A stretch of 64,000 nucleotides of DNA, from positions 154,501-218,500 of the forward strand of contig CAKOWQ010000002.1 of NCBI GenBank assembly GCA_934122395.1, given 5' to 3'. The notes under the pieces are model-generated. The model was not told the origin of the DNA and did no database searches. It saw only the letters and a list, made by a program, of their open reading frames with translations. This document shows positions 35,336 through 44,850 of the stretch, piece by piece. Positions within the stretch are counted from its first letter, which is position 1. The number at the start of each line of letters is the position of its first letter. The DNA comes from an uncultured Bacilli bacterium. Lineage in GTDB: Bacteria; Bacillota_I; Bacilli_A; RF39; UBA660. A program made the translations under genes and the position numbers.

Positions 35336-35791
35336 ATGATAAAGATAATATGCGTTGGAAAAATTAAGGAAAAGTATTTAGATAGTGCTATTGATGAATA
35401 TTTAAAGAGATTATCAAAATATACTAAAATGGAAATAATAGAGGTTCCTGATGTAGATGATAAGAACAAAGATATAATTTTAAAGAAAGAATCAGGATTA
35501 ATAAGTAAACATATTGATTCTAAAGACTATGTTATTACAATGGAAATAGATGGTAAACAATTAGATTCTATTGAGCTAGCTAGACTGATTGATAATACTT
35601 TTATTAGTCATAGTAATATTACATTTGTAATAGGCGGTTCTTATGGTATCTATGAGGAAATAAAGAATCGTTCTAATTATAAGCTGTCTTTTTCAAAACT
35701 AACTTTTCCTCATCAACTATTCAGAGTAATCTTATTAGAACAAATATATCGAACTTTTAAAATCAATAATAATGAAGAATATCATAAATGA
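35336..35791 (+). CDS. rlmH: 23S rRNA pseudouridine-1915 N3-methyltransferase RlmH
   Basis: A SPOUT-class methyltransferase modifying position 1915 of 23S rRNA. Signature regions are IKIICVGKIKEKYLDSAIDEY at the N-terminus, FVIGGSYG near residue 100 and the C-terminal knot FPHQLFRVILLEQIYRTFKI. The family ends NNEEYHK, as here. It begins directly after yycJ. Confidence 0.96.
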   Translation: MIKIICVGKIKEKYLDSAIDEYLKRLSKYTKMEIIEVPDVDDKNKDIILKKESGLISKHIDSKDYVITMEIDGKQLDSIELARLIDNTFISHSNITFVIGGSYGIYEEIKNRSNYKLSFSKLTFPHQLFRVILLEQIYRTFKINNNEEYHK

Positions 35792-35804
35792 TGTTCTTTT
35801 TTTA
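35775..35804 (+). terminator. Intrinsic terminator after rlmH
   Basis: AAGAATATCAT-aa-ATGATGTTCTT followed by T5, overlapping the rlmH stop. Confidence 0.8.
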
Positions 35805-35834
35805 ATAAATTTAATGAAAATATAATAGAATTAA

Positions 35835-37112
35835 ATGGTGATTATTATTTTAGAAATAATTAATAAATATTTATGGAGTATAACCATCATATTATTGGTG
35901 TTTAGTGGATGTTATTTTAGTAAAAAATTGCATTTTTTGCAATTTAATTTTAAAGATATGTTGCTTGGATTTAAAAAGGATAGGAAATCAGATATTTCTC
36001 CTTTTAAAACATTGATGTTAACGTTAGGCGCTAGAATTGGTGTTGGGTCTTTAGCGGGTGTTGCTCTTGCTATATATATTGGTGGCCCAGGAACAGTATT
36101 TTGGATGTGGCTCTCTACACTAATAGTAGCACCTAATGCATATGTTGAAAGTTTTTTAGCGGTATTATTTCATGAGAGAATAGGTAAAATGAATGAAGGT
36201 GGACCTTCTTATTATATAGATAAAGGATTGAAAAATAAAAGATTAGCTAGATTATACTCAATAATTGTTTTAATAACTTATATATTAGGATTTTTGACAA
36301 TTCAATCTAACACTATAGCGGTTTCTTTTAGCAATTTTATTAATATTGATCCATTAATTATAGGAATTACATTAGCAATTATAACAGGATTTGTTATTAT
36401 TAAGGGAACTCAAAATATAATAGATGTATCTTCTAAAATAATGCCTTTTATAGGAATAGTATATGTAGGAATTTCTATATATGTTCTTGGCTGTAATTTT
36501 AATAAAATTCCTGATACTATTTATTTAGTTGTTAGAAATGCGTTAAATTTTAAAAGTATGGGGTGGGGATTATTAACACCATTAATTATAGGTTTTCAAA
36601 GAGGAATATTTACAAATGAGGCTGGAATAGGTAGCGGTGCAATAGCAGCTAGTACTGTTGGTAATGAGGATGCTAAAGGTCAGGGAATGATTCAGGTAGC
36701 TGGTATATATTTTGCCACTATAATTTTATGTACAATAACAGCTTTTATGGTTTTGTTAAGTGATTATAGTCAGTTTAATTTCAATAATATAAACGGAATA
36801 GAATTAACTCAGTATGCTTTTGATTATCACTTAGGAACCATAGGAAATTTAGTATTAATGTTAACAATATTTATATTTGCGTTTTCTACTATTATATCGG
36901 GCTATTATTATGGAGAAAGTAGTTTAAAATATTTAAAAAGAGATGTATCAACTTCTCAAATATTATTTTTGAAATTGATAACGGTAATTTTATTAGTAGT
37001 TGGTAGTGTTACTAGTTCGATGTTTCTATGGAACTTTGTGGATATTTTTGTAGCAATTATGGGAATTATTAATCTGTATGCTATTTTTAGATTAAGGAAA
37101 AAAGTTAAATAA
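35835..37112 (+). CDS. Alanine/glycine:cation symporter (AGCS family)
   Basis: A 425-residue inner-membrane transporter of the AGCS family, taking up alanine or glycine with sodium or protons. About ten hydrophobic segments are visible, with the family motifs GARIGVGSLAGVALAIYIGGPG near residue 60, ESFLAVLFHER, and GFQRGIFTNEAGIGSGAIA near 255. No Shine-Dalgarno is seen: a TATAAT box at 35821-35826 lies only 8 nt upstream, so the mRNA could be leaderless. ATG (35835) or GTG (35838) may be the start. Confidence 0.88.
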   Translation: MVIIILEIINKYLWSITIILLVFSGCYFSKKLHFLQFNFKDMLLGFKKDRKSDISPFKTLMLTLGARIGVGSLAGVALAIYIGGPGTVFWMWLSTLIVAPNAYVESFLAVLFHERIGKMNEGGPSYYIDKGLKNKRLARLYSIIVLITYILGFLTIQSNTIAVSFSNFINIDPLIIGITLAIITGFVIIKGTQNIIDVSSKIMPFIGIVYVGISIYVLGCNFNKIPDTIYLVVRNALNFKSMGWGLLTPLIIGFQRGIFTNEAGIGSGAIAASTVGNEDAKGQGMIQVAGIYFATIILCTITAFMVLLSDYSQFNFNNINGIELTQYAFDYHLGTIGNLVLMLTIFIFAFSTIISGYYYGESSLKYLKRDVSTSQILFLKLITVILLVVGSVTSSMFLWNFVDIFVAIMGIINLYAIFRLRKKVK

Positions 37113-37143
37113 AAATATGATATACTATTTATAGGTGACATGT

Positions 37144-37809
37144 ATGATAGGTAATGACTGGGATACTTTATTAAGTGATGAGTATCAAAAAGATTATTTT
37201 AAAAATTTAGAAAAATTTGTATTAAGTGAATATAAAACTAAAACAATTTATCCCAAAATATGTGAGGTATATAATGCATTTAGGTATACTAATTTTAATG
37301 ATATTAAAGTAGTAATTTTAGGCCAGGATCCTTATCATGGTGAAAATCAGGCAGAAGGATTATGCTTTTCGGTAAAAAAAGGTGTAAAACAACCGCCGTC
37401 ATTAGTTAATATTTTTAAAGAATTACATGATGATTTGGGTTATAAAATTCCTAAATCTGGTAGTTTGGTTCCTTGGACTAAGGAAGGAGTATTACTATTA
37501 AATGCTGTATTAACGGTAGAAAAGGATAGGGCAGCTTCACATAAAGGAAGAGGTTGGGAACGTTTTACTGATGAAGTAATTAAAATTGTTAATAAAAAGG
37601 ATACGCCGGTAGTATTTATACTTTGGGGAAGTTATGCAAGAAGTAAAAAAGAGCTAATTACCAATGATAAACATTTTATCATTGAATCAGCTCATCCATC
37701 ACCATTGTCAGCTTATAATGGCTTCTTTGGAAGTAAACCATTTTCTAAAGCAAATAAGTTTTTAGTGGAACATAATATTAAACCGATAAATTGGGAAATA
37801 AAGGATTAA
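37144..37809 (+). CDS. ung: Uracil-DNA glycosylase
   Basis: Removes uracil from DNA, complementing dUTPase. The water-activating motif is VVILGQDPYHGENQAEGLCFSV near residue 60, and the Leu-loop motif is SAHPSPLSAYNGFFG near 184. Length 221 is normal. The start MIGNDWDTLL follows AGGTGA by 7 nt; a GTG further up adds three residues. Confidence 0.96.
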   Translation: MIGNDWDTLLSDEYQKDYFKNLEKFVLSEYKTKTIYPKICEVYNAFRYTNFNDIKVVILGQDPYHGENQAEGLCFSVKKGVKQPPSLVNIFKELHDDLGYKIPKSGSLVPWTKEGVLLLNAVLTVEKDRAASHKGRGWERFTDEVIKIVNKKDTPVVFILWGSYARSKKELITNDKHFIIESAHPSPLSAYNGFFGSKPFSKANKFLVEHNIKPINWEIKD

Positions 37810-37823
37810 TTTATTTCTTTTTT
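37795..37823. terminator. Hairpin between convergent ung and LemA-like gene
   Basis: GAAATAAA-ggattaa-TTTATTTC followed by T6 on the plus strand; it spans the ung stop and abuts the stop of the minus-strand gene. Confidence 0.7.
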
Positions 37824-38344
37824 AATATTTCAAATTCTTCTTCAACTGGATCTATATATAATTCTTTTTTTTCAATATGTTTGAATTTAGAAATAATTCT
37901 GTTTAGAAATTTTGTTCTTTTTTCGTTTAAGATAGTTGCATTATCATTATAGTATTTTTTAACGGCAATACATTCTATATCAATATTATATAAATCATCT
38001 AATATTTTTTTTGTTTCATCATCTGGTATAAAACTTCTTTTGTTATCTATAAAATCTTTTACTTTCTTGTATGATTTATTTAAAATTGAATTTAGTTTAA
38101 AACTATTTTGTTCATCGTTATCAATATCTGATAGTATTTTTAATTCAAATTCATCTTCTCTTTCTTCGAATATTGTTTGAATTTGAGTTAAAAGAGAAAG
38201 TTTTGTTTCAAATAATGATTCTAATTGCTTTTCAGCCTGTTCAATTTTAATGACATATGTTTCTAGTTTATCTTTTTTTAATTTAAATAATAAAATAACT
38301 AATGCAACTAGTGCTACTAATCCACTAATGATTGCTATCCACAT
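37811..38344 (-). CDS. LemA-like single-pass membrane protein
   Basis: A 177-residue protein with one N-terminal transmembrane helix (about residues 2-21) and a long helical, partly coiled-coil domain. The segment IAVKKYYNDNATILNEKRTKFLNRIISKF near residue 130 resembles the LemA motif (RxxYN...N..I..FP), though the FP is degenerate. LemA proteins have a helical bundle outside the membrane; function is unknown. Start at ATG (MWIAIISG) fits GAGGGTG 7 nt upstream. It is one of few minus-strand genes here. Confidence 0.6.
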   Translation of the reverse strand: MWIAIISGLVALVALVILLFKLKKDKLETYVIKIEQAEKQLESLFETKLSLLTQIQTIFEEREDEFELKILSDIDNDEQNSFKLNSILNKSYKKVKDFIDNKRSFIPDDETKKILDDLYNIDIECIAVKKYYNDNATILNEKRTKFLNRIISKFKHIEKKELYIDPVEEEFEILKKK

Positions 38345-38475
38345 TTTATTCACCCTCTATACTAAAAAAATTATACCAAAAAAAATCTATTCGTACAATC
38401 TTATATATTTCTTTTTAACAATTAATATTTAATACATAGATAGTAAGTGTTATAATAGATGAGGAAGGTGAAAAT

Positions 38476-39036
38476 ATGAAAGTAAAATTAGGTGTTTCAA
38501 ATAGACATGTGCATTTATCAGAAGAAGATTATAAGATCCTTTTTGGTGATGCTGAAATAATTAAATTAAGAGATTTAGTTCAAAAAGGTGAATATGCAAC
38601 TACTTTTACAGTAGAAATAGAAACTGAAAAAGCTAAAATAGGTAAGGTTAGATTTTTAGCACCCCTTAGACCATATACTCAAGTGGAAATATCAAAAACT
38701 GATTGTTATATGTTAGGACTTGATGCTCCAGTAAGAACTTCAGGACATTTAGATGGTGCTAGTATAATTACAATAATTGGTCCATGTGGTAAAATAACAA
38801 AGCCTTGCGCTATAATGGCAAATAGACATTTGCATATAAATCATGAAGATAGAGTTAAATTAGGACTTGAAAACATTGATGAAATATCAGTTAAAGTAGG
38901 CAAAGAAAAGTCAGCGATCTTGCAAAATGTTAAAATAAAAGAAACTCCAAATGGTGTTTTGGAGTTGCATTTAGATACTGATGATGCTAATTCTAATCTT
39001 TTAAAAACTGGTGACGAAGTTGAGTTAATCTTTTAA
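38476..39036 (+). CDS. pduL: Phosphate propanoyl/acetyltransferase PduL
   Basis: Exchanges CoA for phosphate on acyl groups, giving acetyl- or propionyl-phosphate for ATP synthesis by a kinase. The two metal-binding repeats are present: GVSNRHVHLSEEDY near residue 7 and MANRHLHINHEDR near 115, with PVRTSGHL between. Length 186 is typical of the shell-free form, without an N-terminal encapsulation peptide, and no microcompartment genes are nearby. It probably acts as the phosphotransacetylase of fermentation. Confidence 0.92.
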   Translation: MKVKLGVSNRHVHLSEEDYKILFGDAEIIKLRDLVQKGEYATTFTVEIETEKAKIGKVRFLAPLRPYTQVEISKTDCYMLGLDAPVRTSGHLDGASIITIIGPCGKITKPCAIMANRHLHINHEDRVKLGLENIDEISVKVGKEKSAILQNVKIKETPNGVLELHLDTDDANSNLLKTGDEVELIF

Positions 39037-40977
39037 TTTTTCGTCAAATACCATTTCTTCGCCAGTAGGTTCTGTACCTTTTAGATAGTATAGAACTTTT
39101 TTTTTGGCAGAAGTAGAAGTTGCTGGTTTTCCAGATATCGGATCTACTAGAACACCAACAACATTTGAAGGCATTTCAAACCATGTTTTTTCTTTATCTT
39201 TTAAGTAATTTTCCATACTGTCCGCCCAAATGTTTTTAGATATTGGATATATTGATTTGTCTATTTCTTTTGAGTTGTCATACCCAACCCAAACAGCTGT
39301 TACTACATCGGGATTATATCCGATTGTCCATCCATCAGTAGCGGTTGTTCCAGATTTTACTGAGTATTTTCTGCTTAATCTTCCTGCAACATTTATAATA
39401 GTTGGATAGTTGTAATCGATAAAAGTGGAGTCATAAGTGGAAGTAAGCAATTCATTTAATATATATGTAAGACTAGGATTTAGAACTAGTTCTTCGGTTT
39501 CTTTAAATTTATAGAGTACATTTCCATTTATATCTTCGATTTTAGTAATAAGGTGAGGTTTATTTTTGTAACCGTTATTTGCAAAAACAGAATAAGCTGA
39601 AGCCATTTCAATTATTCCTATTTCACTAGTACCTAAAGGTAATGATGGAATTTCAGGTAATTTTGTAGTTATTCCTAGACGCTTTGCCATATTAACTAAT
39701 GCATCTTCACCTAAGAACATGTGAGTTTTAATGGCATAAATGTTTTCTGAATAAGCTATAGCAGCTGCTAATGAAATTGGTTTGTGTCCATATATTTCAT
39801 TAGCGTTTTTAGGCGAATATGGATCTTGATTTGAGAAAGCAAATGTTGTTTCTTCACTAGTAAATGATGTACTCGAAGTAAATCCATTTTCTAATGCCGC
39901 ATAATAAAGAAAAGGTTTCATAGTTGAGCCAACTTGTCTTGTGGACTTTATAGCTCTATTGTATTGAGAAGTAGAAAAATCTCTACCACCAACTAAAGCA
40001 ATTATTTCACCAGTTTTAGGATCGATCATTACACCACTTGTTTGTAATTCGTCTTTATTTTTTAAGTTTTCTTTAATACTTTGTTCAAGTGCATTTTGTG
40101 CTTCCCAATTTAGGGTTGTATAGATTTTAAGACCGCCAGTATCAAGAAAAGAAGATGGTATTGAAGATATAGTTTTTAATTCATTTAATACAGCATCTTG
40201 AAAATATAAGATAGTATCTGAATTGATTGTTGCTTTTTTTCCAACAATGGTTAATTCTTCATTATAGGCTTTTTCCATTTCCTCTGTTGATATATATCCA
40301 TTTTTTACCATCCCACTCAAAATTATTTTTTGCCTTTTTTTTGATAATTCATAATTTATTAATGGTGAATAGTTAGATGGAGATTTTGGAATGCCTACTA
40401 ATAATGAAGCTTCTGCTAAAGTTAAATCTTGTGCTTTTTTGTTGAAATAATAATCAGCGGCATTAGCAATACCATACATACCATGTCCATAGTTTATTGT
40501 ATTTAAATATCCTTCTAGGATTTCGTCTTTGCTATAATGTGATTCAATATTTAGAGTTAACCACAATTCATTCCATTTTCTTTCCCAGGTTTTATCGAAG
40601 TTTAAGAAAAGATTTTTTACATATTGCTGTGAAATAGTTGAAGCTCCTTGCATAGTTTTTCCAGCTAAGATGTTGGTGTATCCGGCTTTAAGTATTCTCG
40701 CAAAATCAAAACCAAAGTGCTTGTAGAAATTTTTGTCTTCAGTTGAGATAGTAGCATTAACAACGTTTTTCGAAATACTATTTAACGAAACCCATTCGTT
40801 AGTTCCAGAACCTTGAAAATATAAAACACCTGTATTATCATATAGTGAAATATTGTTAGCACTTTTAATTTCTAGTTTTGGAGATATGTGTTGGTATCCA
40901 TATATACTAAGTCCTGCAGTTAAACTAATAAGAATTATAAAAACAAATAATTTAATAATTTTTTTTATGTATTTCAT
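39025..40977 (-). CDS. Class A penicillin-binding protein
   Basis: A bifunctional peptidoglycan glycosyltransferase/transpeptidase of 650 residues, with an N-terminal membrane anchor. The GT51 domain shows STEDKNFYKHFGFD near residue 80 and GASTISQQYVKNLFL near 115. The transpeptidase domain has SxxK in GSTMKPF near 352, SEN in YSENIYAIKT near 408, and KSGTTATDGW near 567. It most resembles the PBP1A/2A group. It overlaps the convergent pduL gene by 12 bases at the 3' ends. No terminator is visible between them. Confidence 0.94.
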   Translation of the reverse strand: MKYIKKIIKLFVFIILISLTAGLSIYGYQHISPKLEIKSANNISLYDNTGVLYFQGSGTNEWVSLNSISKNVVNATISTEDKNFYKHFGFDFARILKAGYTNILAGKTMQGASTISQQYVKNLFLNFDKTWERKWNELWLTLNIESHYSKDEILEGYLNTINYGHGMYGIANAADYYFNKKAQDLTLAEASLLVGIPKSPSNYSPLINYELSKKRQKIILSGMVKNGYISTEEMEKAYNEELTIVGKKATINSDTILYFQDAVLNELKTISSIPSSFLDTGGLKIYTTLNWEAQNALEQSIKENLKNKDELQTSGVMIDPKTGEIIALVGGRDFSTSQYNRAIKSTRQVGSTMKPFLYYAALENGFTSSTSFTSEETTFAFSNQDPYSPKNANEIYGHKPISLAAAIAYSENIYAIKTHMFLGEDALVNMAKRLGITTKLPEIPSLPLGTSEIGIIEMASAYSVFANNGYKNKPHLITKIEDINGNVLYKFKETEELVLNPSLTYILNELLTSTYDSTFIDYNYPTIINVAGRLSRKYSVKSGTTATDGWTIGYNPDVVTAVWVGYDNSKEIDKSIYPISKNIWADSMENYLKDKEKTWFEMPSNVVGVLVDPISGKPATSTSAKKKVLYYLKGTEPTGEEMVFDEKLKD

Positions 40978-41085
40978 CTTATCATCCCAATTCTAACTTT
41001 AGTATTCCAATAAAAATATAAAAATATGTGTTAAATTTTTATAACTTATGTTATAATTCGTGTTAGAAATTTTGGTGGTGAGTAT

Positions 41086-41442
41086 ATGCAAAAGGGAAAA
41101 TTTTCTTATCAACTAAAAAACAATGATATTATAACTAAAGTTAATGGTGAATGTTTTTATAAAGATGAGGGTGTTTTGTCTTTTATCGAAACTGATAATA
41201 CAGAAATTTCTATAGATTTGAAAAAGAAAACGTTTCAAAGAGAAAATAATGAAATGGTGCTTTTTTTAGATTTTTCATTAAGTAAAGGAAAAATTTTGGT
41301 AAAAGAATTAAATAATGAATTGGATTTGCAATTAAAAGTTAACTCTCATAAAATGGATGATGGAAAATTCAGTGTTAATTATACTTTATCAGATCAAGAA
41401 AATTTTGAATTTTTAATTGAATGGACTTTAGGTGGTGAATAA
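41086..41442 (+). CDS. DUF1934 (YwiB-like) beta-barrel protein
   Basis: A 118-residue protein rich in alternating hydrophobic and charged residues, as in the calycin-like DUF1934 family, ending YTLSDQENFEFLIEWTLGGE. YwiB precedes argS in B. subtilis, as here, and the stop lies one base before the argS ATG. Function is unknown. GGTGGTGA precedes the start. Confidence 0.75.
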   Translation: MQKGKFSYQLKNNDIITKVNGECFYKDEGVLSFIETDNTEISIDLKKKTFQRENNEMVLFLDFSLSKGKILVKELNNELDLQLKVNSHKMDDGKFSVNYTLSDQENFEFLIEWTLGGE

Positions 41443-41443
41443 A

Positions 41444-43192
41444 ATGAGTTTTATTAAAGAAATAGAAAAAGATTTAAAAGATGTTATATGTAGAGCAGGA
41501 TATGAAATTGATAATGTGACGTTAGCTATTTCTAATCGTCCTGATTTAGGCGATTATCAAATAAATGACGCTATGAAATTAGCTAGAAATTATAAAAAAA
41601 ATCCTAGAGATATAGCTAATGATATAGCAGAAATTTTGAAAGAAGATTATCGTTTTACAAATATCAATGTTGCTGGCAATGGCTTTATCAATCTAAGCAT
41701 AAATAGTAACTATTTAATAGATTGTATGAATAAAATGATTAGTAACGTTTATAATAACATTGATTTACCTCAAAAAAAGAAGATAATAATAGATTATGGT
41801 GGCGCTAATGTTGCTAAAATGTTACATGTTGGTCATATGCGAAGTGCTAATATAGGTGAAGCATTAAAAAGACTAGCAAAGTTTTTAGGTAATGAAGTGA
41901 TAGGTGATGCTCACTTAGGTGACAATGGATTACAAACTGGTATAGTTTGCTTGGAATTAAAACATAGATTTCCTAACTTGCCTTGTTTTAGTGAGAGTTA
42001 TAACGGAGAGGATTTTGATCTTCCTATAACTGAGGATGATTTATCTTATATATATCCTGAGGGTAGTATAAGAATTAAAGCTTCCGAAGAGTTATTAACT
42101 GAAGCTCGTAATATTGTTTATTTAATTCAACAAGGTCATATTGGTTATAATACACTATGGAATAAGGTAGCTAGTTTATCTATTCCAGCTATAAAGAAAG
42201 TATATGAAGAGTTAAATGTTACTTTTGAATTATGGGAAGGCGAGCGTGACTCATTTAAATATATTCCTGCTATGTTTGACGAATTAGAAAAACAAGGATT
42301 ACTTTATACTAGCGATGGTGCTAAAGTAATGGACGTTAAGGAAGATACTGATGAAAAGGAAATACCACCTATTATTCTAGAAAAAAGCGATGGAGCTTAT
42401 CTTTATGGTACTACTGATTTAGCTACTATTTACTCTAGAGTAGAGAGATTTAAACCTGATGAAATATGGTATGTAGTTGATAATAGACAAGAGTTACATC
42501 TTACTCAGGTTTTTCGTGCGGCGTATAAATCTAAAATTGCGCCTAGCGATCTAAAATTACAATTTTTAGGATTTGGTACTATAAATGGCCAAGATGGTAA
42601 ACCGTTTAAAACTAGAGAAGGCGGAGTAATGAGTTTGCCTAATTTAATCGATTTGGTAAATGTAGAAACTTATAAAAAATTAAATCCTAATATTACAGAT
42701 GAAAAAGAAAAGAAAAGTATTGCTAGAACAATAGCTTTATCTGCTATAAAATATGCTGATTTAATTCCTTATAGGAGTACAGATTATATATTCAATCCTG
42801 ATAAATTTAGTGATTTAGAAGGAAAAACTGGCCCATATTTACTATATTCAACAATACGTATGAAATCGTTATTGAAAAAAGCGAATGAATTAAATATTAA
42901 TTTTAACGTTATTAAAAAGTTAAAAAATGAATATGATAGAGAAGCAATGTTAAATATAATAAATTTACCATCAATACTAACAAGGGCTTATGAGGCAAAA
43001 TCACTTAATGATATAACTGAGTATATATACAAGTTAACTGGTTCTTATAATAAATTTTATTCTGAAAATAGAATAATTACAGAAGAAGATGAAGACTTAA
43101 GAATGTCTTGGTTAGCCTTAACAAAATTAGTTTTAGATATTAATTTAATGCTTTTGGATATATTGGCTATTGATTGCCCTAATAAAATGTAA
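41444..43192 (+). CDS. argS: Arginyl-tRNA synthetase
   Basis: A class I synthetase of 582 residues. The HIGH motif is NVAKMLHVGHMRSA near residue 122, the catalytic GDAHLGDNGLQTG follows, and KTREGGVMSLPNL substitutes for KMSKS near 390. N-terminal Add1 (about 1-100) and C-terminal anticodon-binding DALR domains are present. The start MSFIKEIEKDL is chosen because AGGTGGTG lies before it. It is coupled to the upstream DUF1934 gene. Confidence 0.96.
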   Translation: MSFIKEIEKDLKDVICRAGYEIDNVTLAISNRPDLGDYQINDAMKLARNYKKNPRDIANDIAEILKEDYRFTNINVAGNGFINLSINSNYLIDCMNKMISNVYNNIDLPQKKKIIIDYGGANVAKMLHVGHMRSANIGEALKRLAKFLGNEVIGDAHLGDNGLQTGIVCLELKHRFPNLPCFSESYNGEDFDLPITEDDLSYIYPEGSIRIKASEELLTEARNIVYLIQQGHIGYNTLWNKVASLSIPAIKKVYEELNVTFELWEGERDSFKYIPAMFDELEKQGLLYTSDGAKVMDVKEDTDEKEIPPIILEKSDGAYLYGTTDLATIYSRVERFKPDEIWYVVDNRQELHLTQVFRAAYKSKIAPSDLKLQFLGFGTINGQDGKPFKTREGGVMSLPNLIDLVNVETYKKLNPNITDEKEKKSIARTIALSAIKYADLIPYRSTDYIFNPDKFSDLEGKTGPYLLYSTIRMKSLLKKANELNINFNVIKKLKNEYDREAMLNIINLPSILTRAYEAKSLNDITEYIYKLTGSYNKFYSENRIITEEDEDLRMSWLALTKLVLDINLMLLDILAIDCPNKM

Positions 43193-43297
43193 AAAATCAG
43201 TTGATTTTCATTCTAATTAATGATATAAGTTTTATTGATTTGTTTTACAAACAAATTAGTGAAATATGCATATAATGTTAATCGTAGGAGGACGTTT

Positions 43298-43732
43298 ATG
43301 AGTATAAAAGACATGAAAAAAGAAGATTTAGAATTATTATCTTATAAAGATATTACAAATAAGCTATTAGAAGAGAATGGTGCTACAAATACAAAAGATT
43401 TATTTAAAGAAATTACAACTTTATTGGAACTTCCTAATAGTGTATTTGAGACTAAAATAGGAGATTATTATACTACGCTTACCACTGATAAAAGATTTAT
43501 TCTTTTAGAGGATGGTAAATGGGATTTAAGAGATAGACATACTTCTGATAAACTTGCAATGGCAATGGATGAAGAAGACGATGCGGATGATATGGATGTT
43601 CATAACGATGTAGAAGAAGAACAAGAAGAAAGTTTTGATGATGTTTCAACTGACGAAGATTTTGACGAGACAGATGAAGATTTAAAAGATTTAGTAATCA
43701 TGGATGAAGATGAACTAGAATTAGAACAATAA
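43298..43732 (+). CDS. rpoE: RNA polymerase delta subunit
   Basis: A Gram-positive-specific RNA polymerase accessory subunit. The N-terminal HARE-HTH domain (residues 1-85, with LLEENGATNTKDLFKEI and TTDKRFILLEDGKWDLRDR) is followed by an almost purely acidic tail of Asp/Glu, typical of delta, which displaces RNA from the polymerase. The start MSIKDMKKED follows AGGAGGA; a longer frame lacks a signal. Length 144. Confidence 0.95.
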   Translation: MSIKDMKKEDLELLSYKDITNKLLEENGATNTKDLFKEITTLLELPNSVFETKIGDYYTTLTTDKRFILLEDGKWDLRDRHTSDKLAMAMDEEDDADDMDVHNDVEEEQEESFDDVSTDEDFDETDEDLKDLVIMDEDELELEQ

Positions 43733-43791
43733 TTTTAGTTTCTTTTTTTTAATAGATCATGTTATAATACGATAGATGAAGGGATGATATT

Positions 43792-44850
43792 GTGATTGAA
43801 AGATTAGAAATAATAAAAAAAAGATATGAAGAACTTAATAATCAATTGTTAGATCCTAGTATTTTAAGCAATATTAACAAAACACGTGAAATATCTAAAG
43901 AAATAGCTAACTTAGAAGATGCAGTAATTTGTTATGATAAGTACAATAAGGTTTTAGAGGATATAGATGCTGCTAAAGAAATGGTAAAGGATCCGGAAAT
44001 GGCTGATTTTGCTAAAGAAGAATTAGAAGGTTTCGAAAAAGAAAAATTGTCACTAGAAAAACAACTAGAAATTTTATTGATACCAAAAGATCCTAATGAT
44101 GGAAAGAATGTAATTGTAGAAATAAGAGGAGCTGCTGGTGGAGATGAAGCTAACATATTTGCTGGTGACTTATATAGAATGTATTTGAAATATGCTGAAA
44201 AAGAAGGATGGAAAGTTGAAGTATTAGAAGAAGAACATTCTGAAGGCGGTGGCTTTTCTCTTATCAGCTTCATGGTAAAAGGTAAAAATGTTTATTCTAA
44301 ATTAAAGTATGAAAGTGGTGCTCATAGAGTTCAAAGAGTTCCAGTAACTGAAACTCAAGGTAGAATTCATACATCAACTGCAACCGTACTTGTAATGCCG
44401 GAAGCAGAAGAGTTAGATTTTCAACTAGACATGTCAGAAGTAAGAATTGATATTACGAGATCTTCTGGTTGTGGTGGTCAAGGGGTTAATACTACTGATT
44501 CTGCTGTTCGTGTAACACATATACCTACTGGTACTATAGTTTATTGTCAAGTAGGTCGTAGCCAAATTCAAAATAAAGAAATGGCATTAAATACTCTTAA
44601 AACCAGACTTTATAATATGAAAATGCAGGAAAAAGAGGAAAAAGAAGGCGCTGAGAGAAGAAGTAAGATAGGTACTGGAGATAGATCAGAAAAAATAAGA
44701 ACATATAACTATCCACAAAATAGAGTTACTGATCATAGAATTGGATTTACTCTAATGCAACTTGATCGTGTGATGGAAGGTGAATTAGATCAAATAATAG
44801 AAGCATTAATTACTGAAGATCAAAAAAGACAATTAGAAGGAAATGTTTAA
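43792..44850 (+). CDS. prfA: Peptide chain release factor 1
   Basis: Recognises UAA and UAG. The GGQ motif is in SSGCGGQGVNTTDSAVRVTH near residue 225, and the anticodon-like PxT motif is PVTETQGRIHTSTA near 184. Translation starts at GTG, behind AGGGATG. Length 352 is standard. prmC, which methylates its GGQ glutamine, starts in the overlapping TAATG. Confidence 0.96.
   Translation: MIERLEIIKKRYEELNNQLLDPSILSNINKTREISKEIANLEDAVICYDKYNKVLEDIDAAKEMVKDPEMADFAKEELEGFEKEKLSLEKQLEILLIPKDPNDGKNVIVEIRGAAGGDEANIFAGDLYRMYLKYAEKEGWKVEVLEEEHSEGGGFSLISFMVKGKNVYSKLKYESGAHRVQRVPVTETQGRIHTSTATVLVMPEAEELDFQLDMSEVRIDITRSSGCGGQGVNTTDSAVRVTHIPTGTIVYCQVGRSQIQNKEMALNTLKTRLYNMKMQEKEEKEGAERRSKIGTGDRSEKIRTYNYPQNRVTDHRIGFTLMQLDRVMEGELDQIIEALITEDQKRQLEGNV

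Noticed and set aside
43878..43893. CACGTGAAA motif in prfA, possible extra parS
   Set aside because: Only one half matches TGTTTCACGTGAAACA; the left five bases all mismatch, so it is ordinary coding sequence.
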